This document shows, one piece after another, positions 60,801-64,000 of a DNA stretch of 64,000 nt. The notes below the pieces were generated by a model. It made no database searches. It saw only the letters and a list, made by a program, of their open reading frames with translations, and was not told the DNA's origin. How positions within the stretch are numbered: the stretch's first letter is position 1; every line of letters starts with the position of its first letter. Both the position numbers and the translations under genes were made by a program. Origin of the DNA: Saturnia japonica. Taxonomy: Eukaryota > Arthropoda > Insecta > Lepidoptera > Saturniidae. The stretch is from assembly GCA_033032175.1 (NCBI GenBank), contig CM065320.1, positions 4,588,001-4,652,000 on the forward strand, written 5' to 3'.

Positions 60801-62946
60801 CTACCACTGGCTTGGAAATTATCTTTGTCACTCAGAAAAGCCTAGAGGAAACTGTATGAAACATATCACTATATCGACGGAAAGGCTAATTGACTAACGT
60901 CCATTGGTTAAACTTTACAAGTCAGTCAATTTCCTTTCCTTCCGTTGCGTCGATAACTTTCTAATAACCTTTCCTTTTTTAATTTTCATTAAATCTTTGG
61001 CACAAAATACCTTATTGTGGTATAAGTATAAGAGTTAGGCAAATGCTATTGCTGCCTTTTTTTAGATATACTAAGGACCAATATTATTGTAGAATTGTAT
61101 TTCCGTATCATTAACGACTACGTCAGAGCACGCAGTTAAAGCAGTTCGGGAGGGCCTTTTCTTCCGACTTACGTAACAAAAATCGATATTTAAGGCTATC
61201 TGAGACTTGTAGAGCCTAATCTTAAATAGTCTATACTATTCCTCGGGAGTCTGGCTATCATATATAAAAATAATTTTTTGAATCCACTTGTTGTTACAGA
61301 GATTAGCGAGCGTGTTTAAACAAACAAACAAACAAAAAAGCTTTTCCTCTTTATTATATTAAGTATAGATAGATTACAGGAGTATTGATTACGTTTTTTA
61401 ACACACATAAAACTATGGTTTCATCAATATCGCGTTACAATTTCATACAATTTTCTATCTGATACAGCTCTACAATTGCCAGTAATAAAGGAACCTGCAA
61501 CTGATTTAAATGAAGAATATTTCCTCGATCAAACTGCAAAACTGCATTGCCATGTTAACGGTGTACCGCCACCGAATCTAAAGTGGTATAAGGTAAAAAG
61601 TATTTTCAACTTTTTTTTCCCTATTATAATTCTTTTTTATTACCTTTTATCATTTAGTAAACTCTTTTATTATCATTGTAACCTACATACTACTTAGTGT
61701 ACTATAAAAAAATGTAAATAACAATTTATTGGGATTTACAGACTGATATTATCACTTATACCTACAAATAGTAATAATCTGTTGTCATAATGATTTTTGT
61801 CTTCTCAGATCATATTATGAGCAGCCCATCTCCCCATTTAAATTTTTTTACATTTTGTTTGAATAGCGATGAAATCCTACGTTTCCTTTATTTTTTTATT
61901 AAAACTTTTCAGTGTCTTGTGTTGTGCAGCGTGTTTGCAGCAATGTATTAATACTTTATCATGTTTGTTTAATTCTATAATATCAAATTGTCCTTTCACA
62001 GGATGGAAAATTACTCTTAAACGGTAGCAATATTGAAATTTATACAACCACTATAAATCACACTGATATTAATTCAACCGTCGTCATTACTGGGTTTAAA
62101 AATGAAAACCAGGGTAAATACGAATGTTTAGCTAAGACTGAGACTGAACAGCAGTCCAAATATTTTACGCTTACTGCAAAAGGTAAATAATTATTATTTT
62201 ACTATCAAGTATAAACAATTCGAGATAAACACTTTCTTTCATAATGAGTTCATAAATAGATTTCAGATCTCAGATCGTATCTGAAAGCAAGTTCGTGTTA
62301 AGGGTAGTTAAGGGGCTCAACATCAAGATAATATTATGTGGGTTGCTGACACAGCGATGATTATCATCGATTACGCATATTAAGCTGCGGTTAAGATTTC
62401 TTCATGACATTATAGTATAGATATAACGACGTGTCGTAGGAAAATCAATGTTTAGGAAAGGCTTACCTTTTATATATATATTTTTAATACTCTGTCAAAG
62501 ATTCACACGGTCTGGCTGGTACCGGACATCGTATATGTTTACGTGCGCATAGAGTTTACATTGAAGTCCACGAATAATTATACTGATATTAATTTTATAA
62601 TATTTTTTTTCAAAGACGAAATTAAAGTTATAAAATGTTGATGTTTATGCTCTTGGGACACTTGAAATGAGTAAATATTGTGTTTTTGTTATAGAGGAAA
62701 CAGATAATACGATATATTTAAGCGCGATCTCTGTGATCATATTCGCTCTAATCATAATAGTAGTATATCTAACATGGAAGATTAAAAAGGAGAAGAAGTT
62801 CCGCAAGGAGTTAGCAGCGGCTGGGCTTCTATATTTCAAAGAAGGTGCCGCCGATTCGCTTAACCCTGAACGTGGTATCGACGAACAGGCAGAACTATTA
62901 CCTTATGACGATAAGTTTGAGTTCCCAGCAGAAAAACTGATTTTAG
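30738..62946 (+). CDS. Pvr: PDGF/VEGF receptor-like receptor tyrosine kinase (Pvr), extracellular, TM and juxtamembrane part; 3' partial
   Basis: Joined exons are 30738-30831, 52396-52746, 52827-52936, 53422-53572, 54667-54812, 54908-55070, 55558-55669, 56324-56505, 58828-58961, 59040-59328, 60523-60666, 61468-61592, 62002-62182 and 62695-62946. They give 811 codons, all phases agree, and the frame is open to the window edge side. Layout: signal peptide (1-22), seven Ig-like domains, TM helix (about 734-755) and the juxtamembrane LPYDDKFEFPAEKLILG, a hallmark of the PDGFR/VEGFR class. D3 has LEWEYP, matching the VEGFR NWEYP. D4 (exons 7-8) has no cysteine pair, as in VEGFR, PDGFR and KIT. Seven Ig domains point to VEGFR/Pvr rather than PDGFR (five). 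In flies Pvr acts in blood-cell survival and cell migration. Kinase exons are outside the window. Confidence 0.93.
30832..31209 (+). other. Pvr intron 1, 5' part
   Basis: Start of the 21.6 kb first intron. No repeat or exon is seen in this first 378 bp. Confidence 0.5.
31210..31512. mobile_element. MITE-like element, ~303 bp, in Pvr intron 1
   Basis: It starts ACTAGAGTTGCCAA and ends TTGCCAACCCTAGT, imperfect terminal inverted repeats. Pairing can be followed inward to ACTATATAGTATT on the left and AATACTATATAATG on the right. The interior is AT-rich and non-coding. No clear target-site duplication is visible, so the superfamily is unassigned. Confidence 0.6.
31513..33639. other. Pvr intron 1, no feature named
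   Basis: AT-rich sequence with short chance frames. No exon, RNA gene or named repeat. Confidence 0.45.
33640..33935 (+). pseudogene. LINE reverse transcriptase C-terminus and 3' end
   Basis: The + strand frame ending at TAG 33859-33861 reads NYNLGIFKSRVNRYLLGKG then APS-stop. This is the characteristic C-terminus of a lepidopteran LINE whose upstream part reads FFPRTxRLWNSLP. Upstream codons are scrambled by stops. The 3' UTR runs to an A-rich run at 33918-33928. Confidence 0.78.
33936..35740. other. Pvr intron 1, no gene
   Basis: AT-rich. Positions 34600-34770 are GC-richer (GGGAGGGGCGACAGAGCC; CCCCTCCGCGCCGCATGGG) but unassigned. Confidence 0.4.
35741..36110 (+). mobile_element. Degraded retroposon fragment
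   Basis: GGTAAAGCTGTAAAAGCC resembles 17840-17860. GGAAATTCAACTCCTAAGGT then GGTGAAAAATGGGGATGAAA is typical of the 3' UTR of a widespread lepidopteran RTE/CR1-like element. It is non-coding. Class is inferred. Confidence 0.5.
36111..37114. other. Pvr intron 1, no gene
   Basis: AT-rich; nothing recognised. Confidence 0.4.
37115..37500 (-). mobile_element. Family F element, inverted copy
   Basis: It reads CATTGAGGTCATTCCAAAAA, then GCCCAAACACGATATC, CTCGATTAAGTCACC and a final TTGCGTCGGGAGTT. This is the reverse complement order of 20726-21130. The two copies are 16 kb apart, one upstream of Pvr and one inside intron 1. Confidence 0.75.
37501..39984. other. Pvr intron 1, no gene
   Basis: AT-rich with only chance frames. 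A poly(A)/poly(T) mosaic without named repeats. Confidence 0.4.
39985..40200 (+). repeat. Dispersed repeat family A, copy 5
   Basis: Contains ACATGATGGTAAGCGGCACT, GTAGCCTATGGACTCC, CCAAGGAGCTCTGGAAACC, TATTCCACCAGTTGGGCTGC and CCCAAGTAGAGAGAAAT, ending CTCTGTGCACTACCTCGC. It is the clearest copy of the block order. An open frame of 91 codons through it is fortuitous. Confidence 0.78.
40201..42559. other. Pvr intron 1, no gene
   Basis: AT-rich. A somewhat GC-richer segment at 41025-41165 is unassigned. No exon is seen. Confidence 0.4.
42560..42965 (-). pseudogene. LINE reverse transcriptase C-terminus, minus strand
   Basis: An open stretch of 73 codons reads EMRALRGMLGVKLSDRIRN, then CGVKEDIVTRIEKGMLRWFE, HVERMNERRMTKQIYDASV and a GRGRP-like position changed to GWKRKA. 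After a stop and frameshift, RSNGRR and MHEKINEC match the rest of the family C-terminus. The motif R-x-x-x-G-M-L-R-W-F-x-H-V-E-R-M is diagnostic of this retrotransposon type. Broken and 5' truncated. Confidence 0.85.
42966..43890. other. Pvr intron 1, no gene
   Basis: AT-rich. No named feature. Confidence 0.4.
43891..44480 (+). mobile_element. Family H element, copy 1
   Basis: GAAAACATCGAATCATCGAG then AAGAACCGACAAGAAACTCG, and further on TTTACTAAGTCTAAAAAATG and GACTATTTTATATTTATTTA. These match 57440-57860 in the same order. A 98-codon open frame (43895-44191) runs through it but the other copy does not keep it open, so it is not a gene. Confidence 0.62.
44481..44949. other. Pvr intron 1, no gene
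   Basis: AT-rich. Nothing recognised. Confidence 0.4.
44950..45185 (+). repeat. Dispersed repeat family A, copy 6
   Basis: TTAATGGTAAGCGGTTACCG, TAGCTTATGGACGCTTGTAA, CACCAGAGGTATTATTAGCG and CAACTGGGCTGCCCCAATTA match family A in order. Confidence 0.74.
45186..45655. other. Pvr intron 1, no gene
   Basis: AT-rich. Nothing recognised; two open frames (45452-45646, 45585-45785) are chance. Confidence 0.4.
45656..46300 (+). mobile_element. Family D retroposon, copy 1
   Basis: It starts TACTAGCTGTGCCCCACGGT and ends in GAGATTAGCGTGTTTAAATA, an (AAAC)n-like run and TCTATCGCTTTATTATATTA. The 3' 340 bp match 61000-61370 in Pvr intron 12-13 territory (AAAATACCTTATTGT, TTAGATATACTAAGGA, CTATTCCTCG.GAGT). 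Non-coding. Confidence 0.72.
46301..46640. other. Pvr intron 1, poly(A) tract
   Basis: It contains an A18-type run at about 46413-46429 and is otherwise unremarkable AT-rich DNA. Confidence 0.45.
46641..46917. mobile_element. MITE with ~60-bp terminal inverted repeats (277 bp)
   Basis: The left end AGAGCGGCCACATACA pairs with the right end TGTATGTGTCCGCTCT with one mismatch. Pairing continues inward through TCGGAATTCCGTTTCGGAAT on the left and TTTCGAAACGGAATTCCGA on the right for about 60 bp. The centre is non-coding. No target-site duplication is obvious. The end motif would fit a PIF/Harbinger- or hAT-derived MITE, which is a guess. Confidence 0.85.
47025..47156. repeat. ~130-bp imperfect palindrome
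   Basis: AAATAAAGCACGAGACAAA on the left pairs with TTTGTTTCGTGCTTTATTT on the right. The inner ATTATTACTGATGAAC pairs with GTTCAGCAGTAATAAT. It may be a tiny MITE or the fold of an older element. Confidence 0.78.
47157..47865. other. Pvr intron 1, short repeat only
   Basis: Positions 47215-47300 match 14423-14525 (see there). The rest shows nothing that I recognise. Confidence 0.45.
47866..48290 (+). mobile_element. Family I retroposon, copy 1
   Basis: It starts TACTAGCGGTGAGCCCGCGA and ends CAAACAGACAGACAAACAAA. Inside are repeated units with CTTCCTGTGTACAAAATTTC / CTTCCCGTGTTCAAAATTTC, each about 95 bp apart. The same units occur at 63355-63590. Non-coding. Confidence 0.7.
48291..49075. 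other. Pvr intron 1, no gene
   Basis: A 178-codon open frame (48151-48687) starts inside the family I element and runs into AT-rich DNA. Its predicted protein has no domain and is Phe/Ile/Lys/Asn-rich, so I do not call it. Confidence 0.45.
49076..49400 (+). mobile_element. Family B element, 5' copy
   Basis: It starts ACTAGCCGTGCCCGCGGCTG and contains CTCACGTGGACTACAGAATG, GCTCCCGGTTGTTTTAAAGA, GTGTCCCTTAGGAGATAGA and TCTTATGGTTTACTCAGCG. It is collinear with 13396-13700. Confidence 0.78.
49401..51084. other. Pvr intron 1, retroposon scraps and a GC-richer block
   Basis: Positions 49680-49900 hold two copies of an AATAGGGGTTGAATTCGGAA / TTAGGGGTTAAATTCAGAA unit, typical of retroposon 3' regions. 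Positions 50400-50800 are GC-richer, not obviously repetitive, and contain two TGATAAG motifs (about 50453 and 50673). No gene is seen. Confidence 0.4.
51085..52110 (-). pseudogene. Mariner-type transposase pseudogene
   Basis: Minus-strand translation gives, in order, KAIFHKIRDIFGQHNRLSET (helix-turn-helix region), SVEEDLNLSIPQRSQQLGLS, TWRILRNYLILKPYKMQLVQ, KLKLAGHSHRRRF, FSDEAYFHLSGYVKKQNCRI and ASENPRAIVEKPL. The first catalytic Asp is present in FSDEA. Further blocks recover in other frames up to GRGGHLFDIIFH, the usual C-terminus. Frameshifts and several stops make it inactive. The longest intact piece is 51554-51925. Terminal inverted repeats could not be identified; a poly(A) run lies at 52184-52200. 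It sits antisense, 0.3 kb upstream of Pvr exon 2. Confidence 0.9.
52396..52746 (+). CDS. Pvr: Pvr exon 2 (Ig domain 1)
   Basis: The exon starts after TTTCCAG and ends AATG|GTGAGA. It encodes D-A-Q-Q-S-I-G-P onward. Cys60 (YTLSC) and Cys116 (VGFYAC) are the expected Ig pair, an extra Cys44 lies near the N-terminus, and there are several N-glycosylation sequons (NYT, NIS, NLT, NNT). Phase 1 at both ends. Confidence 0.88.
52827..52936 (+). CDS. Pvr: Pvr exon 3 (Ig domain 2, first half)
   Basis: Starts after ATTTTAG and ends TCG|GTATGT in phase 0. It encodes GSDSMIAPMREVIISKQDMV, then LIECRPTTPDVKVSLMS. The IECRPTTPDVKVSL segment aligns with the IPCRxSxPxxxVSL of VEGFR domain 2. Confidence 0.85.
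53422..53572 (+). CDS. Pvr: Pvr exon 4 (Ig domain 2, second half)
   Basis: It encodes DTAEFKINKYSPKIGYIID, then DSFTAFNCDFVTP and EIYVRK. SPKIGYII matches the KKGFTI strand of VEGFR domain 2. Boundaries are chosen for phase: acceptor CATTCAG|GACACG (phase 0 in) and donor AAAC|GTAGGT (phase 1 out). A stronger-looking acceptor 16 bp upstream (TTAACAG|AATTT) and donor 4 bp downstream (GTAG|GTGATT) would break the frame. Confidence 0.75.
53573..54666 (+). other. Pvr intron 4
   Basis: 1.1 kb, AT-rich. It ends TATTTACAG. No exon or named repeat is seen. Confidence 0.7.
54667..54812 (+). CDS. Pvr: Pvr exon 5 (Ig domain 3, first half)
   Basis: Encodes VKPPPEPLVSGGFNHFLKGE, then SFSLNCTVQYKIGLVVNLEW and EYPKNAPE. 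NCT is the first Ig Cys and LEWEYP is the VEGFR domain 3 hallmark. Phase 1 in, phase 0 out (GAG|GTAATT). Confidence 0.88.
54908..55070 (+). CDS. Pvr: Pvr exon 6 (Ig domain 3, second half)
   Basis: Starts after AATTTTAG. It encodes EKIVTTTNAYGKVNGILYHN then ITIVNASSEYNGSYTCISSN, completing the domain with YNGSYTC, and ends at CACG|GTATGT. Phase 0 in, phase 1 out. One further Cys (NSCGEK) follows. Confidence 0.88.
55071..55557 (+). other. Pvr intron 6
   Basis: AT-rich, GTATGT to TATTTTAG. Nothing else is seen. Confidence 0.7.
55558..55669 (+). CDS. Pvr: Pvr exon 7 (Ig domain 4, first half)
   Basis: Encodes DKPFIRLYNGNDKYTETSQS, then SMRLQVEIYAYPPVEVTV. KPFIRL corresponds to the EKPFVAF linker of VEGFR. 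The domain has no first cysteine (RLQVEIYAYP at that place). Donor ACCGT|GTAAGT, phase 2 out. Confidence 0.85.
55670..56323 (+). other. Pvr intron 7
   Basis: 654 bp, ending GACATTTCAG. No repeat is recognised. Confidence 0.7.
56324..56505 (+). CDS. Pvr: Pvr exon 8 (Ig domain 4, second half)
   Basis: Encodes FKNDKEINIKYPKYILKRRA, then DTGDTILTINNATVFDTANY and TFIARNKYLSKNMTYELRIT. The D-x-A-N-Y-T-F motif replaces D-x-G-x-Y-x-C, so this domain lacks both disulphide cysteines, as domain 4 of VEGFR and PDGFR does. Ends ACAG|GTAAGT, phase 1. Confidence 0.86.
56506..57189. other. Pvr intron 8, 5' part
   Basis: No exon is seen. AT-rich. Confidence 0.5.
57190..57870 (+). mobile_element. Family H element, copy 2
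   Basis: CACAAGAATTGCTCACTTAC, GGAAAACATCCCAGTTATTG and AGAAGAACCGTCGAGAAAC, then GGTCTTACTAAGTCTAAAAC and TACGACTATTTTATGTATAT match 43960-44360 in order. A 94-codon open frame (57209-57493) within it is not supported as a gene. Confidence 0.62.
57871..58107. other. Pvr intron 8, middle part
   Basis: No exon recognised. GC rises towards the block at 58108. Confidence 0.45.
58108..58430 (-). other. Unexplained GC-rich stop-free block in Pvr intron 8
   Basis: On the minus strand there is no stop for about 105 codons, ending in TGA near 58108. The translation looks protein-like: FDAFDWHFFILRNGTPGVRV, DTDAANIQGGSFLKVSFLTV and then FGLAFGENAFGAQNTQINII. No Met start fits and I recognise no family. 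GC is well above the flanks, and a palindrome GTGGCGCCAC lies just beyond its 5' side (58450-58459). It may be a relic of a mobile element rather than a gene. Confidence 0.35.
58431..58827. other. Pvr intron 8, 3' part
   Basis: AT-rich, ending CTATTGCAG. Contains the palindrome GTGGCGCCAC at 58450-58459. Confidence 0.5.
58828..58961 (+). CDS. Pvr: Pvr exon 9 (Ig domain 5, first half)
   Basis: Encodes AEPIIEFEPVKERLLNTRVT, then LMCRVTGYPLPMVTWTFSNG and EELEM. VTLMC and the V-T-W are the first Cys and core Trp of an I-set domain. Phase 1 in, phase 0 out (ATG|GTATAC). Confidence 0.88.
59040..59328 (+). CDS. Pvr: Pvr exon 10 (end of Ig 5, first half of Ig 6)
   Basis: Starts after ATTGTAG. MIIDSGNITCKASNKRK closes domain 5, and NENVAIKCIASLYNFSNVNW opens domain 6. 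It ends GAAATGG|GTTTGT, phase 1. The frame runs on into the intron to a stop at 59412, which would truncate the receptor if the intron were kept. Confidence 0.86.
59329..59534 (+). other. Pvr intron 10, 5' part
   Basis: Non-coding apart from the exon 10 read-through frame, which stops at 59412-59414. Confidence 0.6.
59535..59960 (-). pseudogene. RTE-like LINE reverse transcriptase remnant
   Basis: Minus-strand translation gives VLPVVIYGTETWSLT, KLKITQREMERAFLGVPLRD and RIKNKEI, then broken frames with DIIGRHG-like and GRPLDV-like pieces. LPVxxYGxETW...QRxMERxxLGVxLRDxIxN is diagnostic of RTE-type reverse transcriptases. Lies in Pvr intron 10, antisense. Confidence 0.85.
59961..60522. other. 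Pvr intron 10, 3' part
   Basis: No exon is seen; a 101-codon frame (59908-60213) is chance and overlaps the LINE relic. It ends TTTATTTCCAG. Confidence 0.5.
60523..60666 (+). CDS. Pvr: Pvr exon 11 (Ig domain 6, second half)
   Basis: Encodes VEYKMNNFSYVAVLKINQIS, then LYHAGNYTCLGTALDGEELK and ETIPITVA. HAGNYTC is the second Ig cysteine motif. Phase 1 in and out. Confidence 0.88.
60667..60995 (+). other. Pvr intron 11, 5' part
   Basis: AT-rich. CTATACCTATACATATACC-type short direct repeats lie near 60700. Nothing else. Confidence 0.55.
60996..61375 (+). mobile_element. Family D retroposon, copy 2 (Pvr intron 11)
   Basis: AAAATACCTTATTGTGGTAT, TTAGATATACTAAGGACCAA, CTATTCCTCGGGAGTC, GAGATTAGCGAGCGTGTTTA and a run of (AAAC)n match 45950-46300. 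This copy is 5' truncated and lacks the ACTAGCTGTGCC end, as expected for target-primed insertion on the + strand. Confidence 0.75.
61468..61592 (+). CDS. Pvr: Pvr exon 12 (Ig domain 7, first half)
   Basis: Encodes ALQLPVIKEPATDLNEEYFL, then DQTAKLHCHVNGVPPPNLKW and YK. AKLHC...NLKWYK is a typical I-set first half. Phase 1 in, phase 0 out (AAG|GTAAAA). Confidence 0.88.
61593..62001 (+). other. Pvr intron 12
   Basis: 409 bp, T-rich, ending CTTTCACAG. No other feature. Confidence 0.7.
62002..62182 (+). CDS. Pvr: Pvr exon 13 (Ig domain 7, second half)
   Basis: Starts DGKLLLNGSNIEIYTTTINH and includes ENQGKYECLAKT, the D-x-G-x-Y-x-C motif with N-Q-G. Ends AAAG|GTAAAT, phase 1. This is the membrane-proximal Ig domain, where class-wide homotypic contacts occur. 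Confidence 0.88.
62183..62694 (+). other. Pvr intron 13
   Basis: 512 bp. Nothing is recognised; ends TTTGTTATAG. Confidence 0.7.
62695..62946 (+). CDS. Pvr: Pvr exon 14 (transmembrane and juxtamembrane)
   Basis: Encodes the helix IYLSAISVIIFALIIIVVYL (about residues 734-753) followed by TWKIKKEKKF stop-transfer. The juxtamembrane then reads LLPYDDKFEFPAEKLILG up to the first glycine of the kinase P-loop region. LPYDxKxEFPRxxLxLG is conserved in class III/V RTKs. Ends TTAG|GTAAGA, phase 1. Confidence 0.92.
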
Positions 62947-63330
62947 GTAAGAATAGATAAAATTAAGTATCCTCCCAATAATAATTTATTCGTGTAAAGT
63001 ACGTGAAATGTATGCAAGATTTAGAGAAGATTTTATAACGGTAATATCAGATTATTAAATCACAGCTATTATATCCTAAAATGTAATCATAACTACAATA
63101 CAATACACCACGTAAGAAGAGTAATTAATGAATATATGCAGAAGATATAAACATTAAACATATTAGGAACATAAATATTGTACTATGTCCATACTTATTT
63201 ATCATTGAACTGAGTCACTACAATAATTTTGTTAATGTGTTTGATGATTCACTAATGCAGATAATGACTTGTGTCCTATATAGAGCTGTTAATATTAGAA
63301 CAACGGATAATTAATTTTCTAAACTATAGT
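62947..63330 (+). other. Pvr intron 14, 5' part
   Basis: AT-rich, no kinase exon seen. Confidence 0.6.
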
Positions 63331-63620
63331 GGAAAAACATATCATCAGTTGAGAAATGACATGAACTTCCCGTGTACAGTTTTTATCAAAATTAGATAAG
63401 AGCTATCAATTTTTATTATGAAATCACGTATGCATCTTGTCTACGAAATTTAGTCAAAAGCGGTTGTGAATTAATAGAAATATTTTTTTTTACAATTATA
63501 ATAATATTTTTGACAACCCTTATAGCCTTTCAATTATAGTATAACCTATACTTCCCGTATACAAAATTTCATCAAAATTGGTTAAGAATTAATGAAATTC
63601 AATTTTTTTTTTTTTTCGTT
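63331..63620 (+). mobile_element. Family I retroposon, copy 2
   Basis: AACTTCCCGTGTACAGTTTT, ATGAAATCACGTATGCATCT and CTTCCCGTATACAAAATTTC match 47955-48215, and again show two ~160-bp-spaced internal copies of the CTTCCCGT..ACAAAATTTC unit. It ends in a T-run. Confidence 0.65.
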
Positions 63621-64000
63621 TACTAAAAGTTTTATTGGTCATTGTCATAGCCCATCACTCATGAAATGACACTGGATAACCACTCAAAAACTACCGGACA
63701 TTTAGGTGAAATCGAATTCCATAAATAATTTTTTTTTTGTTTAAAGTTTATTTGTTTGCTATGCAATCGGATTTCCCTAGACGATAAAAGTGCACAATTC
63801 ACTCGGGTACTTTTAAAAACCCCTTCCGGATGCGCTCCAATGATGCTTTACAAAATCGAACATATCCGGAGAAACCCAGACGGATGGTAGCATCAATGAT
63901 ATACATGGTGACCTGGAAAGTGCGTCGAACTACTGATAACACTACGTTTAAAATACAACAGTTACCTCCAATGTTTGTTTCAATTTTACTGTCTAATTTC
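63621..64000 (+). other. Pvr intron 14, to window end
   Basis: No kinase exon is seen. Positions 63820-63950 are GC-richer, without an identifiable frame. Confidence 0.5.

Noticed and set aside
62947..64000. Pvr kinase exons
   Set aside because: No GxGxxG or VAVK-type coding segment is seen on the + strand, only intron and a retroposon copy.

Overview
This is a 64 kb AT-rich piece of an animal nuclear genome, almost certainly from a lepidopteran (butterfly or moth). The genes are split by GT-AG introns, and most of the rest is dispersed repeat DNA of lepidopteran type: short elements ending in GCGGGCACAGCTAGT, decayed non-LTR retrotransposon reverse transcriptases, a mariner relic, MITEs and a solo LTR. 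I cannot name the species.

Two protein-coding genes are supported, both on the + strand and both cut by the window edges. The first (1-4423, 5' end outside) encodes a SHIPPO / sperm-tail PG-rich repeat protein of the outer dense fibre 3 (ODF3, CIMAP) type. Four exons give 1011 residues in view, with 22 PxPxxY repeats followed by a Ser/Thr-rich tail. The second (30738-62946, 3' end outside) encodes a PDGF/VEGF-receptor-like receptor tyrosine kinase, the Pvr orthologue by domain layout. Fourteen coding exons are in view: signal peptide, seven Ig-like domains, one transmembrane helix and the juxtamembrane segment up to the start of the kinase domain. All exon phases agree. The kinase exons lie beyond 64000.

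Layout: 1-4860 SHIPPO-repeat gene and its 3' UTR; 4861-30190 intergenic, with no gene that I can support and many repeats; about 30190-30737 probable promoter and 5' UTR; 30738-30831 signal-peptide exon; 30832-52395 a 21.6 kb first intron full of repeats, with a mariner transposase pseudogene near its 3' end; 52396-62946 the compact Ig-domain exons; 62947-64000 the next intron.

The genes have no evident functional link: one is a predicted axoneme or sperm-tail microtubule protein, the other a cell-surface growth-factor receptor. The points most worth a second look are the exact 93-bp coding tandem array, a complete solo LTR nested in an older element, a family of ~0.9 kb composite repeats carrying a tRNA-like minihelix, long inverted repeats and MITEs, competing splice sites around Pvr exon 4, and an unexplained GC-rich stop-free block at 58108-58430. 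I found no clearly new multi-gene system.
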